The translations under genes were made by a program, and so were the position numbers. A stretch of 64,000 nt of DNA from Edaphochlamys debaryana (Eukaryota > Chlorophyta > Chlorophyceae > Chlamydomonadales): assembly GCA_016858145.1 (NCBI GenBank), contig JAEHOE010000056.1:434001-498000 (forward strand), in the 5' to 3' direction. The notes under the pieces are model-generated. The model was not told where the DNA came from, ran no database searches, and worked only from the letters and a program-made list of their open reading frames with translations. Positions 46,888 through 59,400 of the stretch are shown here, piece after piece; positions within the stretch are counted from its first letter, which is position 1, and every line of letters starts with the position of its first letter.

Positions 46888-49800
46888 ATGGACGGGGCCC
46901 GCGATGGCCCCCAGCCCTTGGCCCCGTACGGGGGCTGCGAACCGCCCGGGTCCGACGGGGGCAGCGGCTTGAAGCCCGCCCCGGTCCCGACCGAGGTCGC
47001 GGGGGGTGCGGTGGCGGCGGTGGCGACTGAGGCGGTGCCGGGCGCTATTGCCGTGGCGGCGGCGCCTTCGCAGCTGGCTGCGGTGTGGCCGGGGCACTAC
47101 CGATCTCCGCTCTGGCGCCGAGCGGTGCGGCTCAAGGTACGCCGGCCAGGTCGACTCTGCAGGCGGCGATGGGTGTCAACCCCGGCCCTGGTCTCGCTTC
47201 ACCAAAGCAGCCCTCAAGAGCGTGCGGGCGTGAGACCGTAACCTTGGAGTTAGCCGGGCTGCTGTTTGCGGGCTGCAGTTGGGTCACCCGTTTACGTTCC
47301 GCGTCGTACCCTACGCCCGATCGGATGCACAACGTTGCGCGCCCTGCACCTGCCGGTCCGCCCATCAGCACTGCACCACTGCAGCCAGCCACCACCTTGC
47401 TTCTCACACTAGCCAGGGTCACTCACTATGATAGAACCGCCAGCCTGCAAGGACGCGGCATGAACGATGAACCACACAGAGCACCCTTCAGCCTTGACAC
47501 CCCACCCCACGCGGCCAGGTGCTCAGGTGCGCCCAGGCGGCCCTGACGGCCTGCACCACTCACCCGAACCTAAGGGCACTCCCAAACCCAATTCCGCCTG
47601 CCCCCTGCCCCGCCGCGGCCGCAGGTCCGGGGCGTGGAGCCGGAGCAGCTGCCGGCGCGCTTCCGCACGGCGCTGTCGAATGCGGCCGCCGCGGCGCGGC
47701 TGCGGCTGCGCGCGGTGGCGGTGTGGCGCGGCTGCATAGAGGTCTCGCTGCTGCTGGAGGGCGTGGCGCTGCCGCCGCCCACGGCCTGGCAGAGAGGTGC
47801 GTCCTGCGCGTGTGCGGTGGGCTTTGCAGCAAGGACGGGGGTCAGGGCGCCTAGCCGGAAGCCAAACGCTCAGCGTGAGGTTTTAACGTTCTGTTACGCG
47901 ATATGGGGCAGTCGTTAAGGTCTGCTCCAGAGTGTTAAGGTGGGCGCACAGCCCCAGCCCAGACTCGGCGTGCCTTCGGGTGCCTCCCCCGGCGTGAGCC
48001 CAGGCTCGTGTGGCTTGCCTCCCAGGGCGGGTGGGGCGTTCAAGGCGGGGGTCCTTGCAAAGCTCTTCCATGAGTGGGGGGCAGGGCTGAGGCCTAGCGC
48101 TCAGCCTAATCAGTCGCCCTCGGCCCATGCCCGTCACAAACTTGCCGAGCGCTCCGTCCAGCTGTAGGGCCCGGGGCCAAGGTCTCTGCAGGGCTTGCAA
48201 GGATGGCCCGCACCTCCAGCCCAGGCTCGAGAGGCGCGCACGTTGCCCTCACCCGCTTCTTCTCTTGCATGCCTGCATGTGTGCTCCCCCCTCTCTTCCG
48301 CTGCAGGCGGCGCCCCACCCGAGCCGGACGCAGCGGGCGGCCGCGAGCCCGACTGGGCCCTGGACACCTCAGCGGTGGTGGAGGCGCTGGGGCTGCCGGC
48401 GGGGGGCAGGCGCGTGGTGCGGGAGCCCGACCAACTCATCACGGCGGGACCCGCGGCGGCTCGGGGCCGCGGCGCGGGCGACGGCTTCTCCCGCCTCAGC
48501 AGCGAGGGCTTCGGGCCGCCGCCGCTGCCGCTGGCGGCCCGGGTGGCCCCGCGCATCTTGCTGTTGCAGCCCCCGCCTGTGGCTGTGGAAGTTGAGGGGG
48601 AAGGGGAGGGGGAGGGGCTGTACCCGAAGGGCGGCTATGAGTCCCGGTCGCCGAGCGGCACCCTGGCGCAGCTGCCCTTCGCGCCCCTGCGCCTCTCCCT
48701 CTGGATCAGCGCAGCCCTTGCGGACGCCGACGACCCTGCCACACCGGAGGCCCCGCCCGGGCTCGCTCCCTCCGCAACCGGCGAGGGCAGCCTCCCGGCC
48801 GACGCGGCGGCCGGAGACGCGGCGCCGGCGGTGGGCATGGAGTCGGAGGAGTTTCTGTCTGCCGAGTCGGCGGCGGTCGAGGAGGGCGGGCCCACGCTTG
48901 CGTCGCGTGCCGGGGCGGTGGAGGTGGTCCTGGTGGCCTCCCACCGGCTGCTGCCGCTCAGCGTGGAGCTGCGCAACCTGCCGCACGGCCGCAGCGCCGC
49001 GGGGGCTGCTGCCGGGGAGGGCGTCGGCGAGGGCCTGGTGCCCGGGGCCGCGGCCGGCATGGTTGTGGCCGGCGCGGGTGGACAGGCGGCAGCCCACGCG
49101 GAGGAGGATGTGGAGGCCGAGTACGGGGTGGAGCTGCTCGCGCCCCCGCCCGGGCCTGGGCCCGTGCTGGTGAGTCGTGGGCCCGGCTGGGCCTGAGCGC
49201 CCACGTTGCCAGCACGCACTTCCTCACCCGGCTCCAGGATCTAGGCTCCAGGCCCCGACTGTCCGTGCGTGTCGTGCTGTTGCTCTCACCGCTGCTCTCA
49301 CCGCCACCCTCACCCCTGTCCCCGCCGCAGCTGGAGCTCTGCCTGCGCAAGCGCGGCGGTCTGCCGCCCACGCCCCCGCGGCGGCGCGCCACAGTGCCCC
49401 TCGTGGCGCTGGGCCCCGCGGACGCCCCCATGGCGGCGGAGCTGGCGGCCGTGGTGGCGGGCTGGCCCAAGGACGCGTACGAGGAGTTGGACGAGCTGCT
49501 GTACGACATCGGCACGTGGGTCGCCACCACCGCCGCCGCGACCGCAGACACCGCCGCCGAAACCGCCGCCGAGTCGGGCTCCGACGGTCTCGCGGACGCC
49601 GACCTGTGGGTGGCGCTGGGCCCGCACCTGCTCCACTACGCCGACGCCGCCGGGTGGTCCACCACCGCCGCCCGCATCCGCGCCGACCTCCGCGCCGCGC
49701 CCCCCGCCGCCACCCGCGCGCTGTGCGACGCCGGCTGGGGCCTGCTCACCAGCGCCAGCGGCACCACCGCCGCCGGCAACGTGCCGCGCTGGCCGCTCAT

Positions 49801-51295
49801 GTCCAGCGAGAGCATGGCGGGTAGCCAGGGACGCACCGGCAGCGCCGGGGGCAGCGAGGTGGACTCGCGGGGCTCGGGCCGGCGCCGCTGGCCCTGGCCC
49901 GTGGCGGCGCTGCTGCGGGAGCTGGAGCTGGTCCGTGGGCCGGCGCCGTCAGGGCGCGGGAGTGGCGGCGGGGCGGCGGCGGCCGCGGCGGCTGGCAGCG
50001 AGGCTTCGTCGGCGCACGAGGAGCGCGAGGAGGAGGCGCGGCAGGCGGAGGCGGCCTTCCGGGCGTTCGCGGAGCAGCGCGCCGTGGAGCTGTGCGGCTG
50101 GGGGTGAGAGCCTGGGCGTCAATTATTAGGGGGCATTGGATCACCGTGGGGCTGGAGCGTGCCCCTGGCCTGCGCAGCGCGACCCGGGCCTTGCCACGGG
50201 ATGCCTTGGGCCGCGTCAGGCCCGCGCTCATGCCTGCCCAGGCTGTACCGCCGTATGCTTTCGGCATGGCAGCAGCGCGTACGCTCCCCCTCCCGTCCGC
50301 TGGGCTGCTGACCCCCCTCCAACCTGCCCGGACCTCCTTCCTTTCCTCCCCCCTACCTCAGCCAACTGGCCGAGGGAGTGCTCCTGCTGGCCGCACTGGC
50401 CTTCTTCGCCCTGCTCGGCAGCGGCGAGCCGCCGGGCCCGGGCGCGCAGGTGGCCCTGGCCGGGGTGGCGGCGTGCGGCGGCGGCGCGTTGCTGGCGGCG
50501 GCGCGGCTATTCATGCCGCCGCAGCGCTGGGCCCGGCTGGTGGGCAAGGCCCGCATGACGCGGTACGGCGGGCACGTGGTGGCACGTGGCCTGGCGGCGC
50601 TGTCCGTGGCGGCGGCGGCTGGCGGCGGCGGCGGCAGGGTGCCGCTGGTGCTCATCCTGGCGGCCCTGGTGATGGCGGACGGGGTGCTGCTGCCGCTGGC
50701 CTGCATGGTGAGCGGGGCGGGAGGGCGCAGGTGGCTGGGCTGATGGTTGGGTGGCTGGCGCTGGGCTGTGAGAGAGGTTGTGTTGCGGCCTGGCGTGCAG
50801 CCAGCACAGGTGCCCTTACCGGCCGTGTCCGAGTGGCGATGCTGCCGAACCTCGGGTGGTTGCTGCGCCATGGCCGGCAGGGCCTTGCACTCTTCCTCTG
50901 CCTGCCCTTCGACCAGCTGTGCCCGGTAAGACCTTACTCCCCGGCCCGCTCCCCGCCCCTTCCTCCCCTCCCTCCCCGGCCAGCTGCCCCCCCGCTCCGT
51001 GCTGGGCATGGGCGCCATGCGCTTCATCTTCAACGCCGTCGCCCTGGCGGCGCTGGCGGAGCCGCGCCTGGGCCTGGCGGCGGCGGCAGCGGCCGCGGCC
51101 GTGGAGGCGGCGGCGCTGGCCACCAGCGTCGCCGCCTTCGCGACGCTCCGCGCGTCTTACGAGCGCCGCCAGGCCCTGGGCCTGGGGATCGGCGGGGGCG
51201 CCGCTCCGGAAGCAGCAGCAGCGGCGGCGCAGCAACAGGGCTCTGGAGATGCGGGCGCCGGGCCGTCAACGAGCAAGGGTGCAAAGTATGATTGA
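46888..51295 (+). CDS. Membrane-anchored protein resembling the C-terminal half of SPL/CRR1-type SBP proteins, without SBP domain
   Basis: Exons are 46888-47136, 47625-47796, 48307-49169, 49331-50103, 50362-50730 (or to 50707), about 50805-50925 and 50984-51295, giving about 950 residues. The start of the sixth exon is uncertain and was chosen to keep the frame. LWRRAVRLKVRGVEPEQLP through RLRAVAVWRGCIEVSLLLEG resembles the conserved block after the SBP zinc finger in large plant SPL proteins (leucine-rich, then RPGCIVLTIYL). I see no Cys/His-rich SBP DNA-binding domain upstream. The middle is low-complexity Ala/Gly/Glu. The C-terminus has several hydrophobic helices (EGVLLLAALAFFALLG, VPLVLILAALVMADGVLLPL, LALFLCLPFDQL, FIFNAVALAALAEP), so the protein is probably membrane-bound. 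The family link is tentative; the alternative is a lineage-specific membrane protein. Confidence 0.6.
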
Positions 51296-52059
51296 GCCAA
51301 CGCGACAAGGCCGGAACGACAACCACGAGCCACGAGGTGAAAGGACGGGAGCCTGGCTACAGCGTCAGGAAGCATAACGCATGCTCAGGAGGGAAGGATC
51401 AACGCCACGTGACAGGAACGAACAATGTCTTCAGCGCGAGGATAGACCAACGACAGGATCACCTACAAGCAGTAGGGCTAGAGCGTGTGCAAACGCGGAT
51501 GCGCCCCGCACTGTGCTGCGGCGTGATGGTCGTACGGAGAGCAACGGAACGACGGCGAGGAGCAAGGACCCGCAGAAACACAAACAAGCAGCTGGATATC
51601 AAACGAAGGAGCGATGAAGGAGGAAGGATCGAGAGAGAGGTGAAGCTGTCAACAACACATCAGCTTGTACGAGCCAGGGAACGTTTTGCGGTCGGCCGGC
51701 AACAACATAGGGTCTCGAGGGTCCTCCGAGGAGGCCCCAACATTAGAAAGGTGTTCACTGTCCAACGAACGGCCAGCAAAGATCTGGTTCTTGTTAACCT
51801 ACAAGGGACAATGGAATGCAGCGAAGCTAATGCGTCGTCCGAAAGCTTGGCGTTCTGCTTACTTGGCTCACTCCTCTGTCCTTGTCTCTCGTGCCTATCA
51901 CTTGCCCGCCCGCTGGGAGTTGTGTTCCCAGGTGGACCTAAATTGGATTCCGTTTTAGTCAGTCGTGATACTCTATTCGAGCAGCATGCCATGCCGACGG
52001 TTTATGCCGCGGCTCTGGAATTGGCAAGGTTGTCGTGTTGTCTCGTTTATAGGGATGGG

Positions 52060-52064
52060 TGTAA
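52060..52064 (+). terminator. Probable poly(A) signal TGTAA
   Basis: TGTAA lies about 765 bases past the stop codon at 51295, implying a long 3' UTR from 51296 onward. The sequence in between is of moderate GC content, as is usual for algal 3' UTRs. Confidence 0.45.
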
Positions 52065-52702
52065 ATTGGAAAGGACGGGCCTCCCTAAAGCGCCGCTGCC
52101 TTCCGCTGCCCTTGTGCGGCTTAGTCATTTGTGCGGGATACAGGCGCTGGCACTCCGGCCTGCCCTGACAGGCGGCGCCCGGGATGTGCACCGTGGTGCG
52201 GTGCCCCCGAAGCCGTACCTGTAGGTTTGCTACGGTTTGTGCTGTGGGATTTGCGGCGGCTTCATCGGGCCATCTTGTGAGCGCGGGAGCGCCAGGGCTG
52301 GTGTGTCTGAGCTGCTGGTCCTGCGAAACGTTTCGAGGGGGAACAAGGCGGGCAACTTCTTAGCAAGCAACACTTGAGTGCGGGGGTATGCTCCCAGGCG
52401 CTTAACGAATGGACACGGCAACATGTAGCCGGTCGAGGCCCGCACGCTGTAGGTCCGGAATGGGTTTTTGGGGGGTGGCTGAGTACCCTTGTTTGGGTGC
52501 TCCTGCCAGAACAGACGAGGGAGCTCCCCATGTGGCTGCAACGCATGTGCCGCCTGCTGAGCACATGTACCGGTACAGCGTGCGCAAGGGACTTGGCGCC
52601 CAGTAAGAGCTTTGCCGGAAGCTGAGGTGAAGCAGAGACCCTATGCCGAGGTTTGCTGAGTTTTCTTCAAGACCATGAGTTTGGGAAAGAGGTTATGCGC
52701 AA

Positions 52703-54085
52703 CTACCGTCGACACACCTCGTGTGTGTTACATGGTGGTGTTCTGTAGATTCTGGAGGGGATGCGCTTGGACGCTTCAGGTTGCAGCGGGCCAAGAGTCG
52801 GGGTGAAAGGGGTCACATGGTTATGCGGATGACTTGTGTGTGAACTTTGTGCTCTTGGGTTAAGCAAGCGTCTCGTCCGTACGCGGCGCCGGATGACCCC
52901 GTGTTGTTTGGACTCGGATGCATTGCGGTCAGTGCGTGCCGGAGCCGTAGGTTTGGGGAGGCCGTCGTGCTTGCGAGCAACACCGTTGGCATGCTGGAGA
53001 GTCCGCTGGGGTGATGGCGGCAGGTCTGCGATCGTAAGCTTGCAAGCAGAGATTGTCTGCTGCATCATCCCCACCGGCCCTTGCTCTCGGTCCGCTTGTG
53101 TGATTCTGGGTTTTGCCTGGCAGAGCTGAGGCCTTCGTTGGGGAGGCCTGAGTGCGGTGACCTTCTGGGCTGGGAGCTGTGCGTATTCGCGCCACTCGCA
53201 TTGCATTATGCTTTCAACCTTCTGGTCTCTGGTGGCCGGCCCCTCGACCGGGAAAGGCCCGGCAGCAGTGGTGGGCAGGCGGGAAGGCTCCTGCTTGCGC
53301 GAGCCTCTCCGAGGCGCCGCTGCGTGTGTCGGCGATGCCTTGGTCTGGCGGGCTGGTTTACGGCTGGACCGACAGTGCGTGGTAGTACGTGAACTGCTGA
53401 AGTGTAACGCTTGCGGCTGTTGTGCCCTGACTTGGGATGTGGATAAGTGGGCATCCTCCCGCGGCTCCCGGCAGGGGCTACCGGGGTAGTAGGGGCTGCG
53501 GATCAGCCCACGGAGGCTGGGAGACGTCGGAGCAGCCCCGCTCAGCTGCAGGTGCATCCGTGGCTCCGGCCTCCGTGCCTCCATGCCCTGGGTGTGCAGA
53601 GTGGGTTTCACTCCACGATGTCGACCCTCATCCTCAAACCGCGCGCAGAGTACCGCCAACTGCGCCAAGGCGACAGGCCGCAGGGGGTAGCACGGGGCGC
53701 GACACAGCACCCGCAGAGCGGCAATAGACGCAGTTGGTGCGCCCCGGGATGCAAAATGCATCCCTGGGGCGTCTGCACTCGCCCCTTCGCCAGTTGAGGC
53801 CATGCTGTCCCCCACTGTCACGAGAGTCCTCGAGCCGGAGCCAGCAAGGGCACTGTGCTTGCCTGTCCTCGAGAGGGCGACCGTGGCAGGCTGTGTATTC
53901 CCCATGTGTACGGCGCCCTTCGGCCACGAGTGTGCACACAGACAACACCAGACACCACTGCAACTCATCACAACGTCTACAGATTCCCGAGACACAATCC
54001 CCACCGCGTTGGTCAGAGTTGACGCGCGCTCCGCAAGATTAGCTGTGCCATTAGGGTAAACGCGCGAAGACGGGAAGTGCTTCAT
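52703..54085 (-). CDS. 460-codon open frame of unknown significance
   Basis: A minus-strand frame stays open for 460 codons in DNA that is less GC-rich than the genes, where stop codons should be frequent. The predicted product is rich in Arg, Pro, Ser, Thr, Ala and His, with no recognised domain, membrane segment or repeats. Its start lies 81 bases from the divergent PH-domain gene. It may be a lineage-specific or young gene, a transposon relic or chance. Apart from this frame, nothing was recognised in 52065-54165. Confidence 0.2.
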   Translation of the reverse strand: MKHFPSSRVYPNGTANLAERASTLTNAVGIVSRESVDVVMSCSGVWCCLCAHSWPKGAVHMGNTQPATVALSRTGKHSALAGSGSRTLVTVGDSMASTGEGASADAPGMHFASRGAPTASIAALRVLCRAPCYPLRPVALAQLAVLCARFEDEGRHRGVKPTLHTQGMEARRPEPRMHLQLSGAAPTSPSLRGLIRSPYYPGSPCREPREDAHLSTSQVRAQQPQALHFSSSRTTTHCRSSRKPARQTKASPTHAAAPRRGSRKQEPSRLPTTAAGPFPVEGPATRDQKVESIMQCEWREYAQLPAQKVTALRPPQRRPQLCQAKPRITQADREQGPVGMMQQTISACKLTIADLPPSPQRTLQHANGVARKHDGLPKPTAPARTDRNASESKQHGVIRRRVRTRRLLNPRAQSSHTSHPHNHVTPFTPTLGPLQPEASKRIPSRIYRTPPCNTHEVCRR

Positions 54086-54165
54086 AGTGACGGAGACGTC
54101 TACACGTCAGCAGTGCGTAGCGGGTTAAGCAAGGGCAAGGGAGTCCGCGACACGACCTTGCGGAG

Positions 54166-55372
54166 ATGCAAGCTCTCTGGGGCGGCAACAAAAAGGATAC
54201 CTATGGCGGAGTGGAATACTGGCACACGCCAGAGCGCTGCGGGTGGCTGCAGAAGCAAGGTGCGAGCCAAGTCCGAGGGCTTTGGGCCTGTGCGGGTAGC
54301 GCGTGCGAAAGGCTAATTGCCAAGGTCTGGTGCCTGCAGGAGAGTACATCAAGACATGGCGGCGCAGGTGCGGTCCAGGACTCGCGCCGAGGGGCCCGCG
54401 CGCGTGTGGCACATGGAAGCTGTCGGGACATGGTCCACACCATGTGTATCCGCCCCGCGCAGGTGGTTCGTGATGAAGCAGGGCAAGATTTTCTGGTTCA
54501 AGAGTGAGGTGGTGACCCCTGACTCCATTCCTCGTGGCGTAGTTGACGTGAGACGGGGGCTCGGGGGCAAGGCGGGGTGGGGTGGGGCCCAACAGGTGCG
54601 CGAGCGTTTCTCGCCCCAGCTGAGCACACGGCGGGCACGCTACGCGGGCGCGATCCGATGGGAGGTCAGGTTCAGGTCTGCAGAGACTGACAGCTGGGGG
54701 CGGGGCAGCGGCACTTGGGCTCGCCCCGGGGCATGCACCTCCGAGAGTATTCCCCCACCTAGCCCGCAACCTCCATGACCAACCATCCATCCTTACCCCC
54801 AACTCACCCCGCACCTCTCAGCTTCCTGTCACCCCGCGTCTCGCCCCATACCCCAAACTTCACCTACGCCTCCTCCAGGTGAACAAGTGCCTGTCCATCA
54901 AGGGCGCGGAGGACACGATCAACAAGGCCAACGCCTTTGAGATCAGCACCCAGACCGAGAGCATGTTCTTCATCGCCGACTCGGACAAGGAGAAGGAGGA
55001 CTGGATCAACGCCATCGGGCGGGCCATCGTCAAGCACTCGCGCAGGTGCGGGCGCCGGCGGGGCAGGGGCAGCGGCCGGTGTTGCCCATGCAGGAGTGTG
55101 CCAAGTCTAACCGCTTGCGTAGGTTGTCTACCGGTAGCGACCTTTTAGGACCCGGACCAATCTGTAGCGAGGTCATTGGGAGGGGCTGGCGGGGCAGGCT
55201 TCGGGCAGGGGCCTGGACGGCTCCCGCAATGGTTACGCTAGCGTGCGTGTGCAAGGGGGAGGGGCCTCGCCTGCAAAGACTGTGCGCGGTTGCTTACCTC
55301 TCCTGCCTGTTGCCTTCCCTCCCGCCCCCCAGCCTGCTGGAGCACGACCGGCCCGACTACACCAACAGCTGA
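54166..55372 (+). CDS. Small pleckstrin-homology domain protein (plant PH1-like)
   Basis: Exons are 54166-54259, 54340-54367, 54463-54547, 54879-55045 and 55333-55372, giving 137 residues in a closed frame. After a short N-terminus (WGGNKKDTYGGVEYWHTPER) the protein is essentially one PH domain. It shows the start GWLQKQGEYIKTWRRRWFVM, a KIFWFKSE strand, the conserved IKGAEDTINKANAFEI stretch and the C-terminal helix with its invariant Trp (KEKEDWINAIGRAIVKHSR). Order, length and end (DYTNS) match Arabidopsis PH1, which binds phosphatidylinositol 3-phosphate and acts at late endosomes. The basic residues of the first loop (KTWRRR) suit phosphoinositide binding. Target lipid and location are inferred from the family. 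Confidence 0.92.
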
Positions 55373-56046
55373 GCGCACACCCGGCGGCAGCGGCGCGCAG
55401 GGGCTGTGCCGCATCCGGGCCCCACAGACGGCGAGGGCGGCCGGCGGTAGGCTCCTGCCTGCGGTCGGGCGCGAGGAGGTCTCTGGCTGTGATACTGGCG
55501 CCGTCCACAGCAATCAGGGCGGCATGTGGGGTGGAGGCATGTGGCTGTTGCTGCGGCCCCGGCCGGGGGCCGGGGGCTTGTGGTACCACGTAACGTTCGG
55601 GAGGGAGGGGTCTCACGGTGTGAGGGTGCACGTGCACGTTGGGCGGCCTTGGGAAAGCTATGAGGATTGGCTGGCTTGGCCCTAAGCATGTGCGGATGGG
55701 GGCTTGTGTTATGGTAGGTCAACAGTGCTCGTGGTTGCGGCGTTGCTGAGCGAGGGTGGGCAGCGTGTTCACAGCGGGGTTCGGGAGGGTGTGGGCACGT
55801 CGGTTGAATGCTGGTCTGGAGACTGTCGCTTGCATGTGTTGCGGGGTTGAGCACCGCGTGGTCATATGGGTGGTGGGGCCCGGCAGCTTGTGGGTACGCA
55901 TGTCCAGGTCGGGGTGCGGGGACAAGCGGGCAGGAGCATTGCGTGTAGGCGGGGGACCCGAGAATGTCGTCGGGGGTTCCGGGACGGGTTTGCTGGCCGG
56001 CACGCAACATCCGCGCCCCCCCCCGTTTTGTCAATCGCTATCTATC

Positions 56047-56051
56047 TGTAA
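56047..56051 (+). terminator. Probable poly(A) signal TGTAA
   Basis: TGTAA lies 675 bases after the PH1-like stop codon, with about 425 bases left before the IMPDH start. The remaining sequence, 56052-56476, is expected to hold the IMPDH promoter and 5' UTR. No other feature was recognised in 55373-56476. Confidence 0.5.
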
Positions 56052-56476
56052 GGCTGAAGCTAAGCAGATCAGTGGCTTGCGCGTCTCATCTCTCCTGCGC
56101 GGTCGCTCGCGAGCATGTGTCCGTCGCGACGCTTTGCGCAGCCCGGCGCGTGTCGCGTGCACAGCAAGTGATTTAGACAAAGGCAGTCGTTGTTGAGCCA
56201 CGCAAGCTCGGGGCGTGGCGAGCGAGCGTCGCAGACGGGCACCACGTTCCCGCCTCACGCCCTCGCCTCGCGGCGTGACTTGCCCCATGCAGCACCACGA
56301 CTCGCCCCTTAATGGACGCCCTGCCAATTACGCTTCAGTCGTCTGTACTTGTTCAATCCGACCGCGCGTGCTGCACACCTCTGTCGCTGTGCGCCGCAGC
56401 CCTTGTCGCCGCGAGCCGCTTTCCCACGTGCAAGTCCCCACACAAGCGCATAGCGCCTTTGCAACTGTAGGGAAAG

Positions 56477-59400
56477 ATGCAGAACGGTCACTCCGAGCCC
56501 ATCTATGACGGTGAGAGCGACGCAGAGCGGAGCTTCCATTCCGGGATGTTGTCCGCTTCTAACGCGCGCACGCCTTCCTCGCAGGCTACACCGCCGCTCA
56601 GCTCTTCAACCAGGGCATCTGCAACACCTACGATGATGTCATCTTCCACCCGGGCCACATCAACTTCGCCGCGAACGAGGTGCGCCGGCGCATGTGTGCG
56701 CGACCGTGCTGCAGAAGGGTTCTGGACCCGCTCTGACGGCTTTCCTCCTCCTCAGGTTGACCTCACCTGCAATGTCACGCGGAACATCAAGCTGCGCGTG
56801 CCCATCGTCTCCTCGCCCATGGACACCGTGACCGAGACGGAGATGGCCATCACCATGGCCACGGTGAGCCCCCGTGCCGGCGTCTAGACGCCCCCCACAC
56901 GCCGAACGCGCCCCCCTGTCGGCCCTAGACGGCGACCTGCATTCTGTAGAGAGGTTGGCGGCGCCCGGCACAGCCAACTTACTCCAGCGCAGGCCCGTCA
57001 AGAGGGCTACTAGGCCCAGTCGCATCCACCCCAGCCCCCACCCCAGCCCCGTCCGATCGACTGCCGTCCATCCTGCCGCCCGCAACCCTCGCTGCTCACC
57101 CCAGCCTCCGACCTGTTCCCTTTCCCTAACACAACGCAACCGCCTGCCACAGCAGCGCCCTTGCCGCAGCTATGCGCCCCACCTAGACCCCCCCTCCTCC
57201 TCCCCCACCCCACTCCCCCTACACCCCCCACCTCCCCTGCCTCTCCCCCCTCCCCTCACCCCCCTCCCCTCCTGCCCCCTCCTCCCCCTCCCCCCCAGCT
57301 CGGCGGCATGGGCTTCATCCACTACAACAACACGCTGGAGGACCAGCTGGCCATGGTGCAGCGCGCCAAGAGCCACACGCCCGGCTTCATCGTCACCCCC
57401 GCCGTGCTGGGGCCGCAGGACCCCGTCATGAAGCTGTTCGAGCTCAAGGTGCGTGGGGGGAGGGGGGGGAGGGGAGGGGGGGAGGAGCGGCAGCGGAGGG
57501 AGTGCTTAGCGCTCCCCTTTCGTGTGCCGTGCGGCTTGGCGGGAGGGGGGGAGGGGGCGGCAAGGGCAGGATAAGCAGGGAAAGCGGCAGGGGAAGTGGT
57601 GCGCCGAGGGGCATGCGCGCCGGCCCTCCTCCTTGCCGCACGCGGAGGCTCCTCCCTACCACCCCACCGTGCACGCACCTACACCCCACCCCACCCCACC
57701 CCACCCCAAGCCCCACTCACCCCATCCGCCCTCCCACCCCCACCCCCAGAACACCCGCGGCTTCTCCTCCGCCTGCGTCACCGACACGGGCGCCCTGGGC
57801 GGCAAGCTGCTGGGCATCGTGACCACGCGCGACATTGACTTCGTCAACGACCGCCTCACGCCCATCAGCGAGGTCATGACCACGGACCTCATCACCGCGC
57901 CCGAGGTGGGTTTGGGGGGGTTTGGGGGATGGGGTGGGGGCTGGGGTGGGGGCTTTGGTGTGGTGTGGGGGGTTTGGTCAGCGAGTGGAGGGGCCAGGGA
58001 GGGAGTGGGGGCCGGAATTGTGGGGAGGAGGAGGCGGGCCGCCCACACACGACCGACCTCCTGGCCCCGGCACCCACCCGCAACCCACCCCACCCCGCCA
58101 CCCCTCCTCACCCACCTCCTCACCCCCAGGGCACCTCGGCTGAGACCGCCGGCGCGCTGCTCCGCAAGTGCAAGAAGAACAAGCTGCCCCTGGTCAACGC
58201 CGCGGGGGAGCTGGTGGCGCTGGCCTCGCGCTCTTACTTCCGAGACGCGCGCTCCTTCCCGGCGCCCGGCGAGCCCTCCCTGGACCCCAACGGCAAGCTG
58301 CGCGTGGGCGCGGCCGTGGGCACCCGCGACTCTGACCGCGACCGCGTCAAGGCGCTGTGGGAGCAGGCGCGTGTGGACGCCGTTATCCTGGACTCGTCCC
58401 AGGGCGACTCTACGTACCAGGTGAGAGGGGGAAAGGGGGGCAGGAGGGAGGGGGCAGGAGGGAGGGGGCAGGGGGGGAGGGGGAGGGGAGGAGGGGGCAG
58501 TGAGTGAGAGGTGGCCACCGTTAGCAGAGGCTCTGGAGGCAGAGCAGCAGGGTGGGGGCAAGGGTGCGGTGGTGGGGGGCCGCTGTCACGAGTCTGCATG
58601 TGGCTTGACGCCCGCTGCCCTGCGCCCCCTCTTCTCAACCCCCCAGGTCCAGATGATCAAGCACATCAAGGCCGCCCACCCCGGCCTGGACGTGATTGCG
58701 GGCAACGTCGTCACCGGCGCCCAGGTGCGTTTCTTTGTGGGGGCTTTGGGTGGTGGGAAGGTTGGGGACGGCTCCAGGTCCCCCTCCGCAGCTCCTAGGC
58801 GGGCTCCTGCTGGCCAAGCTCCCTTGACCCCTCCTCGCCACCCCTCTTCGTCCCCGCACCCGCAGGCCCGCCGCCTCATCGAGGCCGGCTGCGACGGCCT
58901 CCGCGTGGGCATGGGCTCGGGCTCCATCTGCACCACGCAGGTGGGTGGGGGTGGGGGTGGGGGTGGGGGGATCTGTTGTGTAGAGGTGTGGGGGGGTCTG
59001 GTGCACGGCTCCTGCGCATCCCGGGAAGGCGAGGCGAGGCACTGCCAGGGACCGGGGATCAGCGCCAGGTCAGGACAAAACAGACAATGTGCCCCCCAAG
59101 CCTTAGCCGCTTCCCTTCCCCACCCCACCACTCACCCCCTCCTCCATCCCCACCCCACCTCCCTCCAACCCCCCGCAGGAGGTGTGCGCCGTGGGCCGCG
59201 GCCAGGCCACCGCCGTCTACCACGTGGCCCGCGTGGCCAACTCCCTGGGCTGCCCCATCATCGCGGACGGCGGCATCCAGAACAGCGGCCACATCACCAA
59301 GGCCATCGCGCTGGGCGCCTCGGCCGTCATGTGCGGCTCCCTGTTCGCCGGCACCACGGAGGCGCCCGGGGAGTACTTCACGCTCAACGGCGTGCGCGTC

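Noticed and set aside
51292..52224. 310-codon plus-strand frame overlapping the stop of the SPL-C-like gene
   Set aside because: It begins on the last codons of that gene and spans the likely 3' UTR and its TGTAA signal. No domain or coding character was seen.
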